A DNA stretch of 64,000 nt from Apodospora peruviana. Lineage: Eukaryota > Ascomycota > Sordariomycetes > Sordariales > Lasiosphaeriaceae. Positions within the stretch are counted from its first letter, which is position 1. The number at the start of each line of letters is the position of its first letter. Shown one piece after another: positions 63,200 to 64,000 of this stretch. Below the pieces are notes generated by a model. That model saw nothing but the letters and a program-made list of their open reading frames with translations, searched no databases and was not told where the DNA came from. A program made the translations under genes and the position numbers. The DNA lies in assembly GCA_033439685.1 (NCBI GenBank), contig JAUEDM010000001.1, positions 6,572,001 to 6,636,000 on the forward strand, in the 5' to 3' direction.

Positions 63200-64000
63200 T
63201 TACTTCATAAGAATATCACCACCAGTAACAGTGCCCCCAGCCTTGGGAACCGTCAAAATGCCCGCCTGGACCAGATCCTGCGCAAGCTTCACAAGCAAGC
63301 CGTCGCAGCCCTTGGCGGCCATGATATCCACCGCTACGGGGAAGTACTCGACATGGTTCGTGATCGTGCTAAGCGACGCCACCTGGCCGAGCGGGTAGAC
63401 CGAGTCTGGCACCTCGGTGAACACGCTGATGCGGCTGGTCCCAAAACCGAGCGGCACCCCGGGCAGCGTGCGGTAAGTGTTCCTGGGGTTCTGGCTGCCC
63501 GAGCTGCCGGGGTACAGCAACAAACCCGACGAGCACTGCGACGCGTCTGTGACTGGCGGCAGGACCTTGGTGTTCCACCAGGTCATGAACGTCTGCTTGT
63601 TCTTGTATTCCTGCTGCAGGTCCGCGTCCGTCCTGTTATCGCCATATGCCCACCGGGACTTGGGTACGGGGTTCACGAAGGGGGTGCGTCCGTCGTGAGC
63701 GGCGGCATAATCTCGGAAGAATGGCTCCCGCACAAGCTCAGTCTGCTCCTTCGTGATGATGGTCGCGTATGTCTGGTTGAGAAGCTGCGCAAGCGCGGGA
63801 CCTCCGGGTCCGGTAGCTTTCCACTCGTTCTCCAAATTCAACGCCGTCACGGATCCGCTGACAAACTTGGCCAAAGCATTGGCGAAGTCGATAAAGAGTG
63901 GGGCCGCAGCACTGGCTGATGTGTTGGTCGGGAAACCCACGGTCAGGATCTTGTTGGGATACTTGGGCTTGGCCTTCACCAGCGACTTGTAATTCTTGCC
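63200..64000 (-). CDS. Amidase-family (AS) enzyme, C-terminal part, runs off window
   Basis: The 3' end of a gene truncated by the window edge; about 266 residues are visible and there is no ATG start inside the window. Read in frame from 64000, the protein contains PNKILTVGFPTN and LFIDFANALAKFVSGS, then YATIITKEQTELVREPFFRDYAAAHDGR, WTNTK-type segments, and the C-terminal SRISVFTEVPDSVYPLGQVASLSTITNHVEYFPVAV, written in parts, with AAKGCDGLLVKLAQDLVQAGIL. The last part matches the C-terminal region of fungal amidases of the amidase-signature family (GatA-like, often secreted or vacuolar). The catalytic Ser-cisSer-Lys lies in the missing N-terminal half, so activity cannot be judged. The stop TAA is at 63202-63200. 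Confidence 0.8.
   Translation of the reverse strand, partial: GKNYKSLVKAKPKYPNKILTVGFPTNTSASAAAPLFIDFANALAKFVSGSVTALNLENEWKATGPGGPALAQLLNQTYATIITKEQTELVREPFFRDYAAAHDGRTPFVNPVPKSRWAYGDNRTDADLQQEYKNKQTFMTWWNTKVLPPVTDASQCSSGLLLYPGSSGSQNPRNTYRTLPGVPLGFGTSRISVFTEVPDSVYPLGQVASLSTITNHVEYFPVAVDIMAAKGCDGLLVKLAQDLVQAGILTVPKAGGTVTGGDILMK

Overview
The window is nuclear DNA of a filamentous ascomycete, most likely a Sordariomycete that uses plant biomass. Genes carry short GT-AG introns (about 50-80 bp, CTAAC-type branch points), and the gene set is typical of such fungi: a cellulose-active AA9 LPMO with a CBM1, a vanillyl-alcohol-oxidase-type enzyme, a secreted sedolisin protease, fungal zinc-cluster regulators and a GT34 mannosyl/galactosyltransferase. 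Genes sit on both strands at about one per 2-4 kb. I saw no transposon, CRISPR array, rRNA or secondary-metabolite megasynthase.

Layout. 0-8.8 kb: tRNA-Gly(GCC), a triose-phosphate-transporter-family carrier, and a Golgi GT34 glycosyltransferase with a long charged tail, plus two coding-like remnants. 8.8-11.8 kb: a divergent mitochondrial pair, a MaoC/HTD2-like hydratase and an acyl-CoA dehydrogenase. 12-17 kb: a disrupted Cys-rich membrane-protein gene and a Zn2Cys6 regulator with an unusually long zinc-cluster loop. 20-23 kb: a divergent mitochondrial sulfide-oxidation pair, an ETHE1-like persulfide dioxygenase and sulfide:quinone oxidoreductase. 23-24.4 kb: a gene broken by two compensating frameshifts. 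25.9-27.1 kb: the AA9-CBM1 LPMO. 27.6-36 kb: a 1089-residue regulator with both a zinc cluster and C2H2-type fingers, then a divergent VAO-type flavin oxidase and FAD monooxygenase. 37.6-44.2 kb: a GH2 glycosidase, a conserved small protein, a small ankyrin protein and a seven-segment membrane protein. 44.2-48.1 kb: gene-poor. 48.1-54.3 kb: a PAP2-type membrane enzyme and a VIT/VWA protein with a Q/M tract. 54.8-61.6 kb: a catalase, a small conserved protein, a sedolisin and a GATA factor. 63.2-64 kb: the 3' end of an amidase gene that runs off the window.

How genes may work together. Two divergent pairs share promoters of 300-400 bp and both partners look mitochondrial: hydratase/acyl-CoA dehydrogenase (acyl-CoA catabolism) and SQR/persulfide dioxygenase (sulfide detoxification to sulfite). 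The VAO-type oxidase and the FAD monooxygenase share an intergenic region of about 0.7 kb and lie beside a large regulator, which suggests a small lignin-phenol catabolic locus. The LPMO, GH2 enzyme and sedolisin look secreted and fit saprotrophic growth.

Exon boundaries were derived by hand from splice consensus, reading-frame continuity and protein-family continuity. Family assignments are from memory of motifs, without a database search.
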